Shown: positions 11,867 through 23,716, counted from the stretch's first letter. The stretch: DNA of 64,000 nucleotides from Fomes fomentarius (GCA_022606135.1 JABYQN010000004.1:806001-870000); one strand, 5' to 3'. Notes: a model not told the origin generated them from the sequence alone. Made by a program: numbers and translations.

Positions 11867-13514
11867 ATCTCGGTGGAACGTCTAGAAGGTATGTAGATTT
11901 GCATGTCCACCTACGTCGTCCGACTTCCACCGACGCGCGTTGCAGTAGAACCGCCTGTAGCATTACTGCACGGTGCAGATGTAGCAAAGATGCGTTATCA
12001 ATGAAGACCAGCATTGTATCGCAGTTATACTGCAGACTTTATGCTCGCATCTTCATGTTCTTCACTATCTAATCACGTCTGGGAGCAGACGTCTTGGGAT
12101 ATCAGCACCGCGCCAGGAGCATCAGACGCGCATGCATTCCAAACGCTGTTTAGGTTTTCAGCTGCGAGCACTGCATCAGGGTGGGGTGGATCACTGAAAA
12201 GGACCCATCAGAGCGTGCCCAGCTTGCGATAATGAACGGTGATGAGATTAACTCCCGAGGTTCAAACGTTCACGATGGACGTCTTCCTCATGGCCCCAGA
12301 CCCTGACATTTCTACGTACACACAGCGCGCGGCAGAAGGTGGTCCGGAAGGCGTCGCTGTACGTACGTGATCGATACATACGACGATACCTGAAGCAGGC
12401 AAACAACCAGCTTGCATACGTACAGTGTTCACGTAAGTCCCTGAATGGCCAGACGCTCATGATTCTGTGCGGATACTCAAAGGCAGAGCGCTCAAATCAA
12501 ATCTTCCCGCCCTGCCATGAGTTGACAAAGTGTTCGCTGCGAACCGTCGTTTGCTATTTCACCGTCCGCCGTGGAAGGCCATGCGCTTCGGGAATACAAA
12601 CGCGGGCGCGAGCCGCTTCTCCGGGGCTTCTTTTTCCGAGGTTGGGCGCGGGTGCGCGCGATTGTTGTTCTATATGCTCACGATACGGTAAGCGAGGCTA
12701 GGGAGATCCATTGAACAGGTTGTTTCTTCGAGCCCGCATTCCTTCGCGCTCGGATACCGGATCCTGTAAATTCTCAAATGCAGTTTCGTTGACGGACTGC
12801 ACAAGATCAACGTCCCGACTCTTCTTCTGAATGGTCGTTATGACGAGTATTTCTCCCACTGCGAGAAGAGGTAGGACTTGAATGTTCATGGGGGAGTTCC
12901 TCGCAGATCATCGGGGACAATACGTATTACGCATATGCTGTGTCTTTCACAATTTAGGCCCGAATGGATGGTCAAAATGTCCACTTGAGTCTCGTTAACG
13001 TTACTTATAGAGTGCGCGCATTCACATCGCTTCCGTGATTCTCTCCAGCTCTGTCAGCACGGTGATCGCGCAGCAGCTGGGAGCAGCTAGAGTGATTGGT
13101 GGTCGTCCGGAAACAGTAAGGATGTGTGTCATGACCACAGCGGTGCCGGTCCACTTGTCGTTTTCTATTCATGTAGTATATACGACATCTCTGTTTGTGC
13201 TGCCTTCAGTAAAAAAAGTCATGAGTGGTCATGTACTACGCAGGAGTAAGGATGAATTATGCTATGGCGGCCCGTCATCTCGATCCTCTGTTTTCGTGGT
13301 ACTTTGGGAGCGCGTGTTAAATGTGGCCATAGCGCTATGAGTACTCTGATTTCCCCTGTCCATCTTGTACACCTATACTGTTGCGTCGTAAATGCATATA
13401 CTTACTATAGAGTCATTTACTGTAACTCAAGGGAGTCATTCTTCCGTCCGCTCCACACTGGTGGTAGGCACTTGTGCGACATCAGTTCTACTCCATACCC
13501 CAGATGACGCCATC
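11867..13514. other. Intergenic, no gene seen
   Basis: Downstream of the aldo/keto reductase. It has only short open frames without a recognisable domain or a consistent splice model. Confidence 0.5.
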
Positions 13515-13776
13515 ATGCCCTCTGAGGCAGAGCAGCTGACATTCTACACAGCAATGGTGCGTCGTGCTGATTTAGAAACTGTGTGCAAACTCAACTTACT
13601 GACGAGTGCATACTGGTACTTACCATATATACTGCCACAGAGGGATGTGGTCATCTGACTAGCTGACGCATATTATCCAGGTGCAGCTCGCATTAGATGA
13701 GGCCTGCGCAAAGTATAAAGTATACCAATTGAAGCTGTGCATCCGCGCGCGTAGTTTCGGAGAACTCTCATGCTAG
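13515..13776 (+). pseudogene. Truncated glutathione S-transferase copy
   Basis: The first exon reads MPSEAEQLTFYTAM. After an intron with acceptor TTATCCAG, the frame gives VQLALDEACAKYKVYQLKL and then loses similarity, reaching a stop at 13774-13776. The gene at 25532 begins in the same way (EQLTFYTAV, then VQLALDEANAKYQ), so the two derive from one another. Everything after the first roughly 40 residues is missing: no proline-rich loop and no C-terminal helical domain. Inside the intron, codons for YILPQR look like a decayed ICPFAQR-type thiol motif. Confidence 0.75.
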
Positions 13777-14868
13777 CTCTCCACTCCGCATGGTCGAGCC
13801 GATGCCCGTCGTCCAGAACGCAGCACTGAGCATATGTACAGCACCTGCTTCAGAACTCCGAATGCGTGTGGCATTCGAACATCGATATCTTGAACGGATG
13901 AGGAATCGGGTATTTGACTTGGAGTCATGCGGGTAAGATCACAAGAGATCACAAGTACCATGGCGGGCTGACGTGCTGGCCGCTAGTCGTCACCAGAACG
14001 TCGAAAAAGGCAAAGGCGGGCCAGGTGGGCATCAGAGCCATATGGAAATTGATTTTGCTGCAGAAGATTGCAGAAGCGCGCCAGGACCCAGGCACACCGC
14101 GTGCTGCACACTGTACCTGTGTGCGACGCGTCGGCATGGCGTCTTACTTATGACGGGGGAGCATGGGTCCGGATGGGTGTAATAAGGATGACGCCCACAT
14201 GGGGTGCCCATGCCAGATGAGTCCATGACGCACGAGAATACTTGCTGGATGTAATTTGGAAGGGTGCTGGATGTGCGCTGCGCATCCCAGGCGCAGGATT
14301 GAGTGGATGATGTCATTTTCTCAGAGAAAAGGCGCATTCTCGGGATTTAGGAAGATGAGGATCATGAAGGATGTCTGCGGCAAGCTGCGGTGAGCCATGG
14401 CGGACTGCAATCGGCGCATATATCCTCCCAAATTCTGAGCCAGGTCTTCTCTTCCACTACCACGCCACCGCCGGCCGTGTTGACTGAGCTTCGGAAAGCT
14501 TGAGAGACGGGATGAGCCATGTCCTCATATGTCCATGGACGAAGCAAATACCACCGCTATACATAGTTTGACAGGGCTGTTGGCGTCACGAACCTCTAAT
14601 AACGCAGCAGCTTTCGCACCGTTGGGAAGCTCGATCGAGCTCATGTCCGTCTGTATATAGACGAACCTCTCGGTAGCATTTGCGAGGGATCGGTGGGGAA
14701 ATACGCGTGGAACATACCGGATGTCGTGGGCTTCGCCGCACTCGCAGAGGCATTTCCTCGCATCGTGGCAGTGGAATGTGCGATGGTCCGCTCTCACTCG
14801 CCACGTACCCGTCTCTGACGTTGTACGCATGAGGATACATTGGATGGGGAGCGTCGTGCGGTTTGAGC
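13777..14868. other. Intergenic, one unassigned minus-strand frame
   Basis: A 101-codon minus-strand frame (14525-14830) contains a short Cys/His stretch (HCHDARKCLCEC). It has no recognisable family and no supported exons on either side, so I do not call it a gene. Nothing else was seen up to the hAT element. Confidence 0.35.
14861..14868. repeat. Left 8-bp target-site duplication of the hAT element
   Basis: GTTTGAGC, identical to the copy at 16021-16028. Confidence 0.9.
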
Positions 14869-16020
14869 TAGTGTTGCCGTGGAGTCAGAGCACTCCGGAG
14901 TGCAGACCACTCTGCTCCGACCGGCATCTCGGCTTATCACTCCATCAGCACTCCGACAGCAACCGAGATGTCGCGATTTCCGGTGAGCGTTTAATGCTCG
15001 GCTGGCTTTCCTCGGGCTGACCGCGAATCGCGGTCATTTTACGCGTCTACCATTTGAGCTTACCTCCTTCCAGTCGTCTTTTCACCTGTCCGCTCCTTCC
15101 CACTGTCTGTTTGATTCTACCAGAACTACCTGGTCTCATTACGGCTAGCTTTTAGATCACTTTAGGACAAACATTTGAGGCTCGGGTAGCATCGTTGGGT
15201 AGATACAGCCTCCTCCCAGTCGGCTCAGTAGTAGGGTCCACATAATAATTCTTGGCTTGCCTGTGGGCAAGTATAATAAGTCTATTGAGCACAGGACACT
15301 GGTTGTCTCACTCATGTCAGATCAGTACTGCGAAATCTGCAGTTCACTTAGTGGCTGTATGTGTAACACACTACTTGGTCCCGACCTCACATCCGTCTCA
15401 ACACCATCACCCTCTTCTCCTCTTCAGTCTCAACCCTTGTCTACAAACTTTGCACAGACCCTGGTGCATTTTCCACCAGCATATCCAATTCAGAATTTGT
15501 TTGACACTCCTCCATCTCAGAAGCCCTATCCACCTCCTGGAGTCTTTGCTGGCCTCCGAACGAGCCTTATCATCAAACAAGGAGACCTATAGGCTTTGTA
15601 TATCTTGCCTGAGTGGTGCTATGATGGAGGTTCTCCAGGTCATCAAGTATTCACTCAAACAACGACTTCGGGAGGGTGTAGGACCTCGACTTCTCAGCAA
15701 ACCCGAGGACTTACTACAAGATGACGAGATTACTGAGTTCCTACCCATCCTTCCTACCACATTTGATGCTCACACTGACGACTAGACGAGTAATGGCACT
15801 AAAGCAGCCATTCTATACAGTACAATATATATATTCCTACGACGAATGCAATCGAGACTCGAGTACTACGAGCGCCATCGCACCCAACGTCCGAGATAGA
15901 TCCTTCCATATGTGGTCAATTACGTGAGCAATCGCCTACACTCCATGGCACTCCGGAGTACAGCGGAGTCTGATTGCCGACACTCCAGAGGGACTCCGAC
16001 TCCACTCCACGGCAACACTA
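14869..16020. mobile_element. hAT-type DNA transposon, non-autonomous or degraded (1152 bp)
   Basis: The left end TAGTGTTGCCGTGGAGT (14869-14885) is the exact reverse complement of the right end (16004-16020), giving a perfect 17-bp terminal inverted repeat. The element is flanked by an identical 8-bp target duplication, GTTTGAGC, at 14861-14868 and 16021-16028. An 8-bp duplication and ends of the form T/CAGTGTTG are the hallmark of the hAT superfamily. Subterminal copies of CACTCCGGAGT lie at 14891 and 15949, and further CACTCC motifs are scattered near both ends, as expected of transposase-binding repeats. The interior is too short for a full hAT transposase (600 aa or more) and no DDE/RW/hAT-dimerisation signature was recognised. 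It is therefore probably mobilised in trans. The intact duplication and perfect ends suggest a fairly young insertion. Confidence 0.92.
15314..15785 (+). other. Possible coding remnant inside the hAT element
   Basis: From ATG 15314 a 92-codon frame begins MSDQYCEICSSLSGCMCN (a C-x2-C and C-x-C cluster), runs into a Ser/Pro-rich part and ends at 15592. A second frame, open until 15785, contains VIKYSLKQRLREGVG and an acidic end (DDEITEFLPILP). A GTCTTT-to-CTATAG intron could join the first frame to a third reading, so the true product is uncertain. I recognise no transposase domain. It may be a transposase remnant, captured host exons or chance. Confidence 0.35.
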
Positions 16021-16028
16021 GTTTGAGC
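16021..16028. repeat. Right 8-bp target-site duplication of the hAT element
   Basis: GTTTGAGC, identical to the copy at 14861-14868. Confidence 0.9.
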
Positions 16029-17240
16029 TGTCGATGCGGACAGATGGGGATACGCGGTGGTTACGCAATGAGCCAATCCTGCGGCTTTGGCTCACTAAGC
16101 CTGCCCGCTGGATGTGAGGTGAATGATGGGTCCTGTCATGAGATGATGGGGCTCGGTGCCGGGGATTGTGCGACTGTAATGGACGACGCTCTCACGACGA
16201 AGAAGACGTTCTCATGTCTACGTCTGGCGGATGCCGCGCTGCTTGCACTGCTGCAGAGGTCATGGGCGGTGGGAGGGATCTGCAGGACACCCATGATGTT
16301 CTGCATCGAGTGCGCAGTTACGATTCATTAAGAGGACTGGGATCAGAAAACGACGACGACGAGGGGCGACCATCTTGGGTGGGGAGAGTAATAATTAGTG
16401 GTCGATAACACATGATTGGTCAAGGTGCTATAGATCTCGGGATGGATCTTACCCCCCATCAGAGAACTTCTCCATGGACCTAAGGCGGGGCGAGTGTTCA
16501 TGAGCTGCTGTTCAGCACCGTGGTGAGGAAGAGGTACATTGTCAAGCAATTGGATGCGGATCGAGGGTGGGCTGCCGTCGGTGCGATGTCGGTGGGCGAG
16601 GGCGAGGGCGAGGGCGAGGGCGAGTGCTGAGGGAGAAGCGACGCTGCGCGTTCAGGGTCCTGTTTCCGGAAAGGGGAATAAGATGATGTGAGAATGTAGC
16701 GCCGAGAAGGGGAAGGCAGACCCGGAGACGGCTAGCGACTCCGAGCGACCCTCATGTCTGCCCAACACAATAAGCCCAAGACGCTCTCCGTCTCATGTCT
16801 GCGCTGCGACCAGCTCATCGTTCTCTCTCTTTTACCACCACCGCGACACCCCAGAGAGCCCCTCTCTCTGTCTCAGAGGCACCGCCCACAATTTGCGTCC
16901 GCGCGCGCAAGAGGGAGGGCATATAGCCACACATAGCGCTCTATCTCGCAATCTCCCAAGACTCTCAGCGGCACACGGCGCACCCTAGGTCCGGATATCC
17001 CTATCGAGAAGACAACCGCCTGCTGTCTTAGTGTCTATCGCCGCCCGCGCTCTGTGACTCTGTGCCCTATAATTTGCCTAACTTTCGACCTTGGGCCTTC
17101 CAGTTGTAAATTTAGTCTTCGCGCTAGCATCTCTGCCATTCTAGGCACATCTCCCGGCAAATGTCCACCGCTCTAATAGGTGAATACTGGGTACGCATCC
17201 CTCCTTCCCATCTCTGCCTCTCCTGCACTGCTCATCCACC
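16029..17240. other. Promoter and leader region of the PX-PB1 gene
   Basis: It contains the GGGCGA hexamer array at 16594-16624, then a CT-rich tract (about 16820-17160) typical of basidiomycete promoters and leaders, with no separate gene. Confidence 0.5.
16594..16624. repeat. (GGGCGA)5 tandem array
   Basis: Five perfect tandem GGGCGA hexamers, about 600 bp before the PX-PB1 start codon. Confidence 0.9.
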
Positions 17241-20200
17241 ATGGCTCACCAGGGCGGTCCCGGCACTGGCTCCCTCGGTGGTCCTCCTTCAGGACATGTA
17301 CGTTCATCTTCTCCTACCTTCAGTCCGCTCGCGTGCACGTACACGGCGTGCTCTCTGTCCCGTCCCGCTCGGTGTCTGGTGGATTGGAGGCGGAGCGCGC
17401 GTGAGGCTTCCAATGGAGCGCGGGTCTGGGGCAGAAGCGCGTAGTCTATCGCCACGAGCGTGCTGTAAGTGAGTCGCTAGCTACTCTATCTGACACAAAC
17501 CGCCGTAGAACTACAAGAGGGCAGTGTATCGCATGCCTCCGAAGGACTTTGCTGTCGATGTCCTCTCGCCCACTAAGTTTGGTGAGTGGTCACGCGACAC
17601 GTCCTGCTATCTTGAGTTTAATGCTTTTTCCAGGCTCCGGCTATTGCTATGGCATGCGCATATCCTCTACCCACCCCGAGGACACTGACGGTTATTCCAC
17701 CCAGTCCGGATCCTCACATCATGAGTACGACGTCTGGAGGCGGTGGGAGGACTGTCTCTGGTTCCAGGAGATCCTCGAATCCGAGTACGCCCTCATGGCG
17801 CGTCAGAAACGTGCTCGACTAGTGGCAGGCAAGGGGGTCAAGAAGAACGGTGTCTACATCCAATCCGACCACGCCGCATCGTTCGAATCACTGCCGCCCG
17901 GTCCTGACGCAAACACGATCGCAAAGGATATCCACGAGCTTATTCCGCGATTGTCAAAGAAAGGCACACTGTTCCGGGCCAGCCAGGCCACAATCGAGCA
18001 GCGCGGCCGCGAATTCGAAGCCCTCATCAACGCTCTCTTCCAGGAGGATGTCCCGATGCTCGTTAAGGAACTGCGCGAGACCCGATTAGTGCGCGACTTC
18101 TTCGGGTACTGGCGCAGGGACCTGGATCACGACCGGAAACGTCAGTCTGTGGTCGGCAAGGATGGACCTAACGCACGCCACTCCATCGCAGGCAGCGTAT
18201 TCTCAATGTATTTCTCCGCATCTAACATCTCCCTCCATCTACCTACGCACGCATTCGCCGATCTTCCTCCGAGCCCTGCTCTCCCCGCTTTCCCCTCGCA
18301 GGACTCGTCTCGCCGCAATTCAATTCAGAGGGACGAGCCTAGACGACGCTCGACTGGCCGCGCGCCCGTCAGTTACGCCACGTCCGACTCATCCTCGTCT
18401 ACCGCGAGCGTCGCCAGCTCTTCGCGCGGTCCGCCACATTCGCCCGCCACCCAGGCGCAAGATATGATGTTTTATGTATCGGAGCGCGGCTCACTGGCCC
18501 TAAACATTGTAGACGATGACGAGCGCGCAGAGTATATCAACACGCCACTATCCGCTCCCGCGCGCGTGCAGCCACACCCATGGACAAGGGACGCCGACCG
18601 TTCATTCCCCGCGCAGGACGAAGAGATTCTTATGCCCGATGGAGGCAAGCCTCGGCAACATCCCGGACTACAAGCGCTCCCAGAGGATAGCGAGTTCGTG
18701 CCAGCCCCAACAGCGAATGCCTCGCAGCACAGTGAGATTGAGGAGGTTTCGCGCACACCGCTCAGGAGACCGCGCAACAATTCATGCCCGGATAAGTCTG
18801 TTAGGCAGTGTCTCTTTATCGCTGGGGACGAGCCGCGCAGTGCGCACTTGCTTGACGGGTTGCACCTGGACAAGGCCGACACGCTTCACGCCCTACCTAG
18901 CCGTGGTGCGCGGCCTCCTTCGCATCTTACTGAAGCGGACCCGCGGACACCAACAACGAACTCGTCCCGTCCTTCATCGATGGCATTCTCTGGCTTCTCG
19001 TACTTCACGGACCAGTCCAGTCGCTCCTCCTGGCGGACCTCCATGGCCTCACAGACGAGCGTGGCGCAATCCTTCGGGACGAGCTTTGCGAATGGGTCCT
19101 GCGTGGATTTCGACCGACAGTCACGGCACTCCTTCGCGAGTAGCTTTGCTAACGGGTCGTGTGCGGATTTCGACCGCGACCGCGACCGCGGAAGGAGGGA
19201 GTCAAGACGTTCAATTGCCTCGATGTCCTCGAGTGGCAGGCGGACTGCGCTCGGCCACAGAGAGTCGATGACGACCATTAATGCCATATTGTCAGACCTT
19301 TCGCTCGATTCTATGCTCGGGAGGAGCATCACGCCGCCACCCAGCGGGTCGTTGCGGAGGTCTTTGTCTGCAGGTAGTCGACGCCCACCAAGCATCCTCG
19401 CAGCCCTGGGAGGCCAAGAGGACTGGTACGAGCAGCAGGAAGATTTCCTTGACGCTTACTTCTACGGTGCGTACATTGTTCCCCGTTATCTCCAATGCAC
19501 GCCCGTTTTTGCCATTCTTCCGCTCCCCGGATCTCATTCTGGTTCTTCTGATCATCCCTTGGACGGAGTTCTGTCATGCGGACGCTGGTAACTGACCAAC
19601 TTTCTATTCGTGCCTTGTTCTTCTCAGATCCTGGCATCCATGCAGCGACGCTGCCGTCATCGCGCTTTGAGGAGCCCCCGCGGACCCCTCCACCACCGCC
19701 TCAGAGCGCACCGCCCTTGCAGCAATACCGGAAGGACTACGAAGCACACAGGGAACCTTCCACTCCCGCCACTCCTGACCGCTTCCCCAAGCCATTCCAG
19801 AACCGCCCGCTAGGCCAGTTCCACCTTCCCTGGTTCCCGTCTCCCCCGACCACCCCGGTCCCGAGCAACAGGCCACCGCACCCGCACGACGTTCTTCTCG
19901 CCCAAGCACGAGCGGCGGCATCGTTAGCACGCCCAGCACGCCCAGCACTAGCGGCATCGCAGGCTCGCCTCCTACAAGCCCATTCGGCCCATCGTCCGAG
20001 AGCATCACGCTCAAGGCCGTGCTGCAAGGAAGCATCGTCCTCCTCCGCATCTCGCGCTCCATGCCCCTCTCCGAGGTGCGCACGCGCCTGCGCGACAAGT
20101 TCGCCGCGCAGGAGGGCGTGCAGCTCTCTCATGCGTTCGTCATCGGGTGGGCGCCGTCGCCGACGCAGCCCGGTGGCGTGCTGCGTGGGCGGCCGCGCTC

Positions 20201-20339
20201 GAACTCGGCGTCGAGCGTGGGCTCGATGAACCCCTCGGCGCTGCGGTACGTGTACCAGGAGCAGGAGTGGCGCGCTGCTGTTGCGGCGTGTGCGGGCGGG
20301 AAGATGACGATCCGGTTGTTCAATGCTCAGTCTATCTAA
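17241..20339 (+). CDS. PX- and PB1-domain protein
   Basis: A probable phosphoinositide-binding scaffold. The N-terminal part carries a PX-like region: a basic strand NYKRAVYRMPPKDFAVDVLS, then YDVWRRWEDCLWFQEILESEY, which matches the PX pattern of a Tyr/Trp-basic motif before a long helix. The middle (about 18160-19990) is Ser/Pro-rich and probably disordered. The C-terminus has a PB1-like fold: ITLKAVLQGSIVLLRISRSM, then LSEVRTRLRDKF, and finally YQEQEWRAAV before the stop. Bem1/Scd2 polarity scaffolds have SH3-SH3-PX-PB1; no SH3 is seen here. Between 17299 and 17509 two extra short exons (S-A-R-V-H-V-H and K-R-V-V-Y-R-H-E-R-A) fit in phase 0. An intron with donor at about 19457 is clear. 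The frame must shift again between about 19815 and 19925 without a strong intron (see findings). The total is about 870 residues. The start at MAHQGGPG is the first good ATG in frame. Confidence 0.75.
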
Positions 20340-21109
20340 GTTCTCAATCTCACAACACCTGGAAATCCCGACACACTTCACTACTCACACAATGCCGATA
20401 CCTACACACATCCTAGTCCGTTACCGTCACCGTCTGTTTATGCCTCCGTTGCGATGCCCTCGTTCGCTTCTCGCGTTCGTCTTCTACGTTCTGCTCTTTT
20501 CCTCTAGAGAATTGATGACATGACACTTTACCCCCCAACCCACACATCCTATACACTATCTATTTATGTATTACCCTTCCCCCGCTTTCGTTCGCTGTAT
20601 ATCGTATATCTTCTGTTCGCATCCGGATCGCTTGGATACCTCCGACACGCGTGCGCCTCTTCGCCGTGTCGCCTGTTGTACGCTGTACAGTGCCGTGTAA
20701 CCTGCTGTTGCTACCTACCCTCCTCGTCCTCCGCGCTGGCCATCCCACATCCTCTCCTTTTCGCTCCGTTCGATTTCGTTCTCTCTCGTGTGATCTTACC
20801 ATCTCTTGTATAACGGCATACCTTCGTACCCAACCTACCTACCACTCACTTCGCCTTCTTCCACTCACTCGCTCGCTCACTCCCTCCCTCCTTGTAACGA
20901 GGTTCTGAAAAAGTACAGCGTATATAGTTTATAGAGTGCCTGTTGTAGGGTAGCAGAAAACAAACAGAATAACCGTCTAAACACTTGCAAATCCACTCAG
21001 TATCGCGGGCCCTAGAGCTAAGCCACAGTCGGCGAAGTGTGTCGCCTACATACGTTATACTCCACTATCCATCGATGAATAGAAGGCGACCGAAACCGCC
21101 GCCAAGCAT
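20340..21109. other. Convergent 3' region between the PX-PB1 and Arp10 genes
   Basis: CT-rich on the plus strand, with no coding model. It probably holds the two 3' UTRs. Confidence 0.5.
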
Positions 21110-23275
21110 TCATCCAGCAACTGCCTGCAAACTGAACGAGGGCGGAGCAGCGGCCGCAGCGAGGGGACGAGGGGCGTGCGGCGCGCCAGCAGGAAGAGGG
21201 GTCCTAGTCCAGTCTGGCAGGATGTTTTTCGCCGGGGATGACCGCACGGATCGCGCGGGGGACGCGTCCATAGGAACGTCCTGGTCGGGGTCGGGCTGCG
21301 CCTCGGCTTCGTCCCATTTTTCGCGCTGCACTTCCGCGCCGCCGGTCTTCAGGGCCCTAGACGAAGGAAATAGTTAGCAACGGAGTATTCAATTTTATAG
21401 GAGCGAATGATTGAAAGACAAGGACAAGATGAGGTGGTAAGTGGACGATGAAAATGCAACGCACCCGGCGAGCGAGCCCCCGACCCACGCCATCGCTGCG
21501 GGAGTAAAGGCAGGCGCCTTGCCCGCGTTGGCAGCAGCTTGGGCACTCGCAGGCGGCGGCGGCGCAGGGTTGTTCAGGATTGCGAAGTACGGCAGGAGCG
21601 GGCGCAGCGCTGCGTAGCGGTCGTACACCACCGGACGCGGACGCGGCTTGCCTGCGCGCGACGGCGCGGCGGACGAGGATGTGGAGTTGGACGTGCGCGA
21701 GACTGCGCGAGTGAGCTCGGCGTGCAGGCGGGGGATGAAGCCGGGCAGCATGGGCGTGCCCCCAATAACGAGGATGGATGAGGCGAGTGTTTTCCGGAGA
21801 TCGACGGGGACCTGGGATAGTGAGTGAGTGAGAAAAGGTTTTTGTGAGGTTGGAATGAGTATTCTCGCCTACCTTCAAGAGAGTGTCGAGGATGACTTCG
21901 GCTACGCTGCTCTCGTCGACGTCACCACCCTCAAACAACACTTCTGCAGCGCGTTCCCTGATCCACCCTGGGATGATCAGCGTCCCCCTCCCAGTGCCGG
22001 TCTGCTGGGAGGGCGGCGGATCCACACGCAAGTGAATGTCTGTTGCAGTCGAGTGGCGGCCGTACATAGTCGCAAGAGCTTGAATATGGCTCTCCCCTCT
22101 CGGGTGGTCCATCCCCGCGAGCTGCGAGTGGGATACAACGGAGAATTCTGACGATGTTCCGTGCTGCGCCGAGAAGTTGCTGTCCATGTCTGCAGACACG
22201 CGCGAGAAATCTGATTCAGACATCGCAGGGTCACTTGGATCGAGCTCTGAGCCGGAATCTCCTGGACCAGGCGACATGGGATGTGCGGTGTTATCTGTGT
22301 CTACCAGGGGCTCGCCGACCAAGCATATTCGTGTCTTGATTTCATCAATTACCTTGTCGGTCAGGACATCTTGGGGGACGCGTGTGGAACGCGTCGCTGC
22401 GGGTATGTTCATTGTGGCACTGAGGGAGGTCGCGGGTGGGATGTATGTGCCAAACATGAGCAGTAGTGCCTTGAGATGTGTTGAGAAGCGTTCTCCGGCA
22501 AGAGGCGTTGTACGTAGATGCGGATATAATGGCCTGAAGGAGAATATCTGCAAGCCACTGCTATGAGCATGCATGCGACAAACTGTATCTCGTAGACGTA
22601 CTGGAAGTACTGTAGACTCCAGGTGACCACAGTCGAGAACGAGACCCGTTACACGACCTGCTGTGAGCAACGCGAGGAGATGACTTGACGCGAACGATAT
22701 TGAGGGTACCTAGGAAGATCAGAACATCGTAAAACACGTACATATTGAATGGTTATACCTGTAGGTTATTGAACAGGATGCGGGCCATAATCTCCTTGAT
22801 ATGTAGAGGGAGTAGAGGATGTTCGACCAGGATGACCTTGCGAGACTTGGGATCGGTCAAAAGAGAACTTCAATCAAAGTGAGGTAGAAAATCTAGTTTA
22901 CAGAACATGGACGTACTTGTGGAATACGGAGCGTAGACAGGCCTGCAACCTCGCCTCGAGGATCCTATCTTCCTCCTCCCTTTCTGCAGGCTTCGAGGCG
23001 CGGTTCAACGTCCAAAGAGCTTCTCCACTATCACCTCCGGCGCAGAAGACATCCCTAGGCTTGCCCTCGCCACTGAAGCCGACCTTCCAAACACGAGATC
23101 CGGGGTCGAGAATGATCCTGTCTTCCGTTCCATACAAGGAGTGCCTCCGTGTCGTAGGATAGTGGGGAGACGACTGGACTACGTGCGAGGATGTTGTTCG
23201 CGCCAGCTGCGGAGTGGCCGTAGGTGTTCCGATCTCTTGTGCAGCTCGGCGAGGAGTGGTGGGTACACCAGACAT
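21110..23275 (-). CDS. ARP10: Actin-related protein of the Arp10 type (dynactin subunit)
   Basis: An actin-fold ATPase-like protein expected at the pointed end of the dynactin complex, where it supports dynein cargo transport. Exon 1 (from 23275) has a Ser/Thr-rich leader and then RIILDPGSRVWKVGFSGE, the actin phosphate-1 region. Next come SRKVILVEHPLLPLHIKEIM and VTGLVLDCGHLESTVLPV, the phosphate-2 region. The C-terminal part has SSILVIGGTPMLPGFIPRL, the adenosine motif with its Gly-Gly, and FTPAAMAWVGGSLAGALK. The tail is Pro/Ala-rich and ends FSLQAVAG. A low-complexity insertion rich in Ser/Asp (about 22130-22300) separates the halves; such insertions are common in Arp10. The intron at about 22870-22910 (donor GTACGT, acceptor TTGAAG) and the last intron (donor GTGCGT, acceptor GTCTAG) are in frame. 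The N-terminal ATPase loop is divergent from conventional actin, so nucleotide hydrolysis is doubtful. Confidence 0.82.
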
Positions 23276-23716
23276 AGTCGCTCAGCGTGCGCGTCGTGTC
23301 CAGTCCAACTTCGCAAGGCGCAGATGCGATGATAGCAGGATAGGGACGATGTCGTGAGCCAAGCCTAGAGGTCCAGATTGTAGCACAACGACATGGACAA
23401 AGTGCAGCTCAGCGCCTCGTACTAGCACATGGGCGGGCTGTTGCCAGAAATGGGCAACGGCGGCAGGTGATGCGCCTCTCCATAGCATCTTGGCGGTAAC
23501 CTACTCTGCGCTTGTCCTCGCCTGCAATGTTCTTCGCTCACTACGCCCATCATCCACTCTAAGCTTTCTACTCCGTGCGCAGGCGTCGATCTCTTATACT
23601 CACAGCTCCATTATCATACTTGGAGAGGCTGAATCTGAATCTGAATCTGGGTATCATCATCACGCGTACTACAGTTCTGGACAGCCTTCCCTCCACCCAC
23701 GTCGACACCTCCCCTC
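23276..23716. promoter_or_regulatory. Divergent promoter between the ARP10 and GT17 genes
   Basis: 440 bp separate two divergent start codons. A short run of CTGAAT units (three copies near 23631) lies within. No gene fits here, so the stretch probably drives both genes. Confidence 0.55.

Noticed and set aside
14525..14830. Minus-strand frame with a Cys/His cluster
   Set aside because: The spacing does not match a known zinc finger and no start or further exons could be supported.
15911..16331. Plus-strand frame of about 139 codons running out of the hAT element
   Set aside because: It crosses the transposon boundary and the target duplication, so it cannot be an ancestral gene, and nothing recognisable is encoded.
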